Source: Anaerolineae bacterium
Lineage (GTDB): Bacteria; Chloroflexota; Anaerolineae; B4-G1
Length of the DNA: 7,638 nucleotides
Direction of reading: 5' to 3'
Assembly: GCA_016783285.1 (NCBI GenBank)
Contig: JADHWW010000193.1
Location: forward strand, 1-7,638
Shown: positions 7,101 through 7,638 of the stretch, in pieces
Layout of the letters: each line of letters starts with the position of its first letter
Position numbering within the stretch: the first letter of the stretch is position 1
Notes under the pieces: model-generated
Databases searched by the model: none
Told to the model about the DNA's origin: nothing
The model's input: only the letters and a program-made list of their open reading frames with translations
Translations under genes and position numbers: made by a program

Positions 7101-7114
7101 ACGTTGACGGGCAT
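4103..7114 (-). CDS. hsdR: Type I restriction enzyme, R subunit (HsdR)
   Basis: The motor and nuclease subunit of a type I restriction-modification complex: it cuts foreign DNA after ATP-driven translocation, working with HsdS and HsdM. The 1003-residue length is normal. The N-terminal PD-(D/E)xK nuclease is visible as [10 protein letters not shown] (D142) and FTAELKNQ (E156, K158), followed by a conserved AIKQYQRD. The superfamily 2 helicase shows Walker A HSAGSGKT (308-315), DEAH in VIVDEAHSS (415-418), motif [11 protein letters not shown] (TAT 475-477), motif [10 protein letters not shown] (664-672) and motif [10 protein letters not shown] (690-697). A helical C-terminal part follows, including an acidic stretch near 886-890. 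The start at ATG 7114-7112 has GGAGGAG (7122-7128) seven bases upstream. It lies 76 bases after hsdS with no terminator acting in this direction, so co-transcription is likely. No frameshift or missing catalytic residue is seen, so it looks functional. Confidence 0.95.
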   Translation of the reverse strand: MPVNVSESNFETIIERVLVEKNGYLKHAPADYDRGLCMDPELVIKFIQATQPSTWIRYVKQYPTEAAWRFTQRLAQQIERRGTLYTLRHEFKDSGCHFRLAHFRPNTTLNPAEQKRYRGNIFSIVRQLRYRPAGDPGQPEIDLTLLLNGLPIFTAELKNQFTGQNVQDAIKQYQRDRSSKEPLFKPGRCLAHFAVDDKEVYVTPHLRDEQAEFLPFNRGYNHGAGNPPPPLTSGKFATSYLWEEMWATDSVLNLIQRFVHVYDELDEDGKKTGKKKLIFPRYHQLIAVRELVADARERGPGHRYLIQHSAGSGKTMTISWLAHQLSVLHDERDEPVFDTIVVISDRRLLDRQLQNAVRQFERTRGVVKAITEDAQQLKEALETGKPIIVTTLQKFPVIARQVGDLPGRRFAVIVDEAHSSQSGASTQALHRALEAGSLEEAEAAEAGAVEDMEDVLVREMALRRHLPNVSTFAFTATPKAKTLQLFGSPGPDGKPRPFSLYPMRQAIEEGFILDVLENYVTFKSYWRLLKTIEDDPQYDRKKAQRQLKHLVELGEHAINRKVTIMIEHFAHHVAHRIAGQAKAMIVTRSRLHAVRYKLAVDQYLREHEYPFKSLVAFSGSVKDGDNEYTETGMNTASAGVRIPQSVTADTFEKPAYRLLVVANKFQTGFDQPLLHTMYVDKKLGGVNAVQTLSRLNRIHPHKTETMALDFVNEADHIKKSFEPYYEATLLSEETDPNVLYQLQAELDDYHFYEEEEIDGFVELYFKGRNQDLGALYALLAPVVRRVAYAPQEEQRDFRSRINDFVRLYAFLAQVLPFAETDWEKRFHFYRFLLRRLPIPGSHLPPDIREKVAVDFYRTQRTFGGHIALRRGDSELAPVGRPGCGGADEEEKDPLSVIIEALNSIFGGEGVNGDAPAAIVHLQSKLAGDIALDKSCQVNPPETARLTFDQVAEQLFAEMIDNYYEFYKKVTDDPQAKRRFFDWLFEQYGRGAQEQAEARLPGAD

Positions 7115-7121
7115 AGGACGA

Positions 7122-7128
7122 CTCCTCC
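7122..7128 (-). promoter_or_regulatory. Ribosome binding site of hsdR
   Basis: The complement GGAGGAG lies seven bases before ATG 7114-7112 and fixes the hsdR start; the next in-frame methionine is 37 codons further in. Confidence 0.7.
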
Positions 7129-7152
7129 AGGCTGTTTGTGGTCGCCAAATAG

Positions 7153-7222
7153 CACTACAACGAATTGAGAAAGGAACGAATTTTGTGCTCTCAATTCGTT
7201 TTTTTCCAAATTCGTTGTAGTG
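7153..7222. repeat. 70-bp nested palindrome, possible miniature element
   Basis: Outer arms CACTACAACGAATT (7153-7166) and their exact complement (7209-7222) mark a 70-base unit. Inside it a second perfect pair, AACGAATTGAGA (7159-7170) and TCTCAATTCGTT (7189-7200), forms a 12-base stem with an 18-base loop. The core AACGAATT occurs four times, two in each direction (7159, 7175, 7193, 7209). The unit is much more AT-rich than hsdS and hsdR on either side. On the plus strand the inner stem is followed by a run of seven T (7199-7205), which could terminate transcription coming from the left. No target-site duplication is evident. It covers the 3' end of hsdS. Confidence 0.75.
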
Positions 7223-7638
7223 TTGCTACCGTTCGCACGTCTATCTTGCCGGTGACGGCGGCGGAGATGAGCGCGGTGCGGTATTCCTCCAGGCGGGTGA
7301 TGGAGGTTTCGATCTCGGCGACGGCGGCGTCTATCTTGGCCGTCTCGCGGTCCAGGTAGGCGGCGATGGCGCGTTGTTCCGAAAAAGAAGGAAGGGGAAT
7401 TCTTAGATTCTGAATCTTGTCTACTGCAAGCCCTGGCTGAGCGGCGGAAATGGAATATTGATTCAAATTCATTGTTCGCAGAAGTTCTCCAAACCAGAAT
7501 ACACTGTAGCGCCGCAAAGGATGTGCTACTACAGCATGTTCAGAAGCCCAAAACTTTCCATGTGCATAGTTTATATTGCCACACAGAGCACCTTGTCTGC
7601 CGATAAGTACAAAATCGCCTTCATGGGTAAATGCCGAT
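7191..7638 (-). CDS. hsdS: Type I restriction enzyme, specificity subunit (HsdS), C-terminal part
   Basis: The open frame enters from the right edge and ends at TGA 7193-7191, giving 148 residues of a protein normally about 400 long. HsdS recognises the target DNA sequence for both methylation and cleavage. The visible part begins in the second target recognition domain (GDFVLIGRQGALCGNINYAH, then FWASEHAVV, a typical HsdS pattern), continues with AAQPGLAVDKIQNLRIPLP, and enters the conserved helical region with EQRAIAAYLDRETAKIDAAV, ITRLEEYRTALIS and AAVTGKIDVR. The usual family end is close to VTGKIDVR; here about nine further residues (LQRIWKKTN) and the stop are read from the nested palindrome. 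An internal TTG at 7517-7515 is not the start, since the HsdS similarity runs through it to the edge. hsdR follows directly. Confidence 0.92.
   Translation of the reverse strand, partial: SAFTHEGDFVLIGRQGALCGNINYAHGKFWASEHAVVAHPLRRYSVFWFGELLRTMNLNQYSISAAQPGLAVDKIQNLRIPLPSFSEQRAIAAYLDRETAKIDAAVAEIETSITRLEEYRTALISAAVTGKIDVRTVATLQRIWKKTN

Noticed and set aside
4019..7168. Three long plus-strand open frames (4019-5323, 5339-5974, 5987-7168) opposite hsdR
   Set aside because: They are mirror images of the hsdR codon bias: valine/glycine-rich, no recognisable domain, and no ribosome binding sites, while the minus strand has every HsdR motif in order.

Overview
The window is a GC-rich bacterial segment with every credible gene on the minus strand, so it reads from right to left. 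The gene families and the short dispersed-looking repeats remind me of environmental Chloroflexota (Anaerolineae-like), but nothing here proves a taxon. No RNA genes, CRISPR arrays or transposase genes are visible.

Right part (about 4103-7638): a type I restriction-modification locus. It holds the 3' part of the specificity subunit gene hsdS, which runs off the right edge, and then a complete 1003-residue hsdR. The methylase gene hsdM is not seen and would be expected beyond the right edge. Between hsdS and hsdR lies a compact nested palindrome (7153-7222) that looks like a miniature repeat element and supplies the last codons and the stop of hsdS.

Middle (about 3763-4102): genomic debris. 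There is a 79-codon N-terminal stub of a MalT/LuxR-type STAND ATPase regulator. Its P-loop is interrupted by an in-frame 24-base repeat, and the reading frame then runs into a small cluster of GACCAGGT palindromes. A hairpin with a U-rich tail closes this section and abuts an extended -10 promoter for the next unit.

Left-centre (272-3695): an apparent four-gene operon. It encodes a 70-residue glycine-zipper membrane protein, a five-helix SpoIIM-like membrane protein, an ABC ATPase and a 12-helix ABC-2 type permease. The first three genes share the same AAAGGAG ribosome binding site, and the ATPase and permease overlap by ATGA. Both ABC genes carry a one-base frameshift as written: the ATPase just after its start, the permease in the linker between its two six-helix halves. 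Either the sequence has two indel errors or the transporter is decaying. Substrate is unknown; export or membrane remodelling is the best guess.

Left edge (1-138): the start of an AT-rich, highly charged coiled-coil protein gene with a strong ribosome binding site, cut by the window. I found several structural oddities but no convincing wholly new system. The most informative signals are the nested palindrome in hsdS, the repeat inside the P-loop of the regulator stub, and the glycine-zipper/SpoIIM-like/ABC module.
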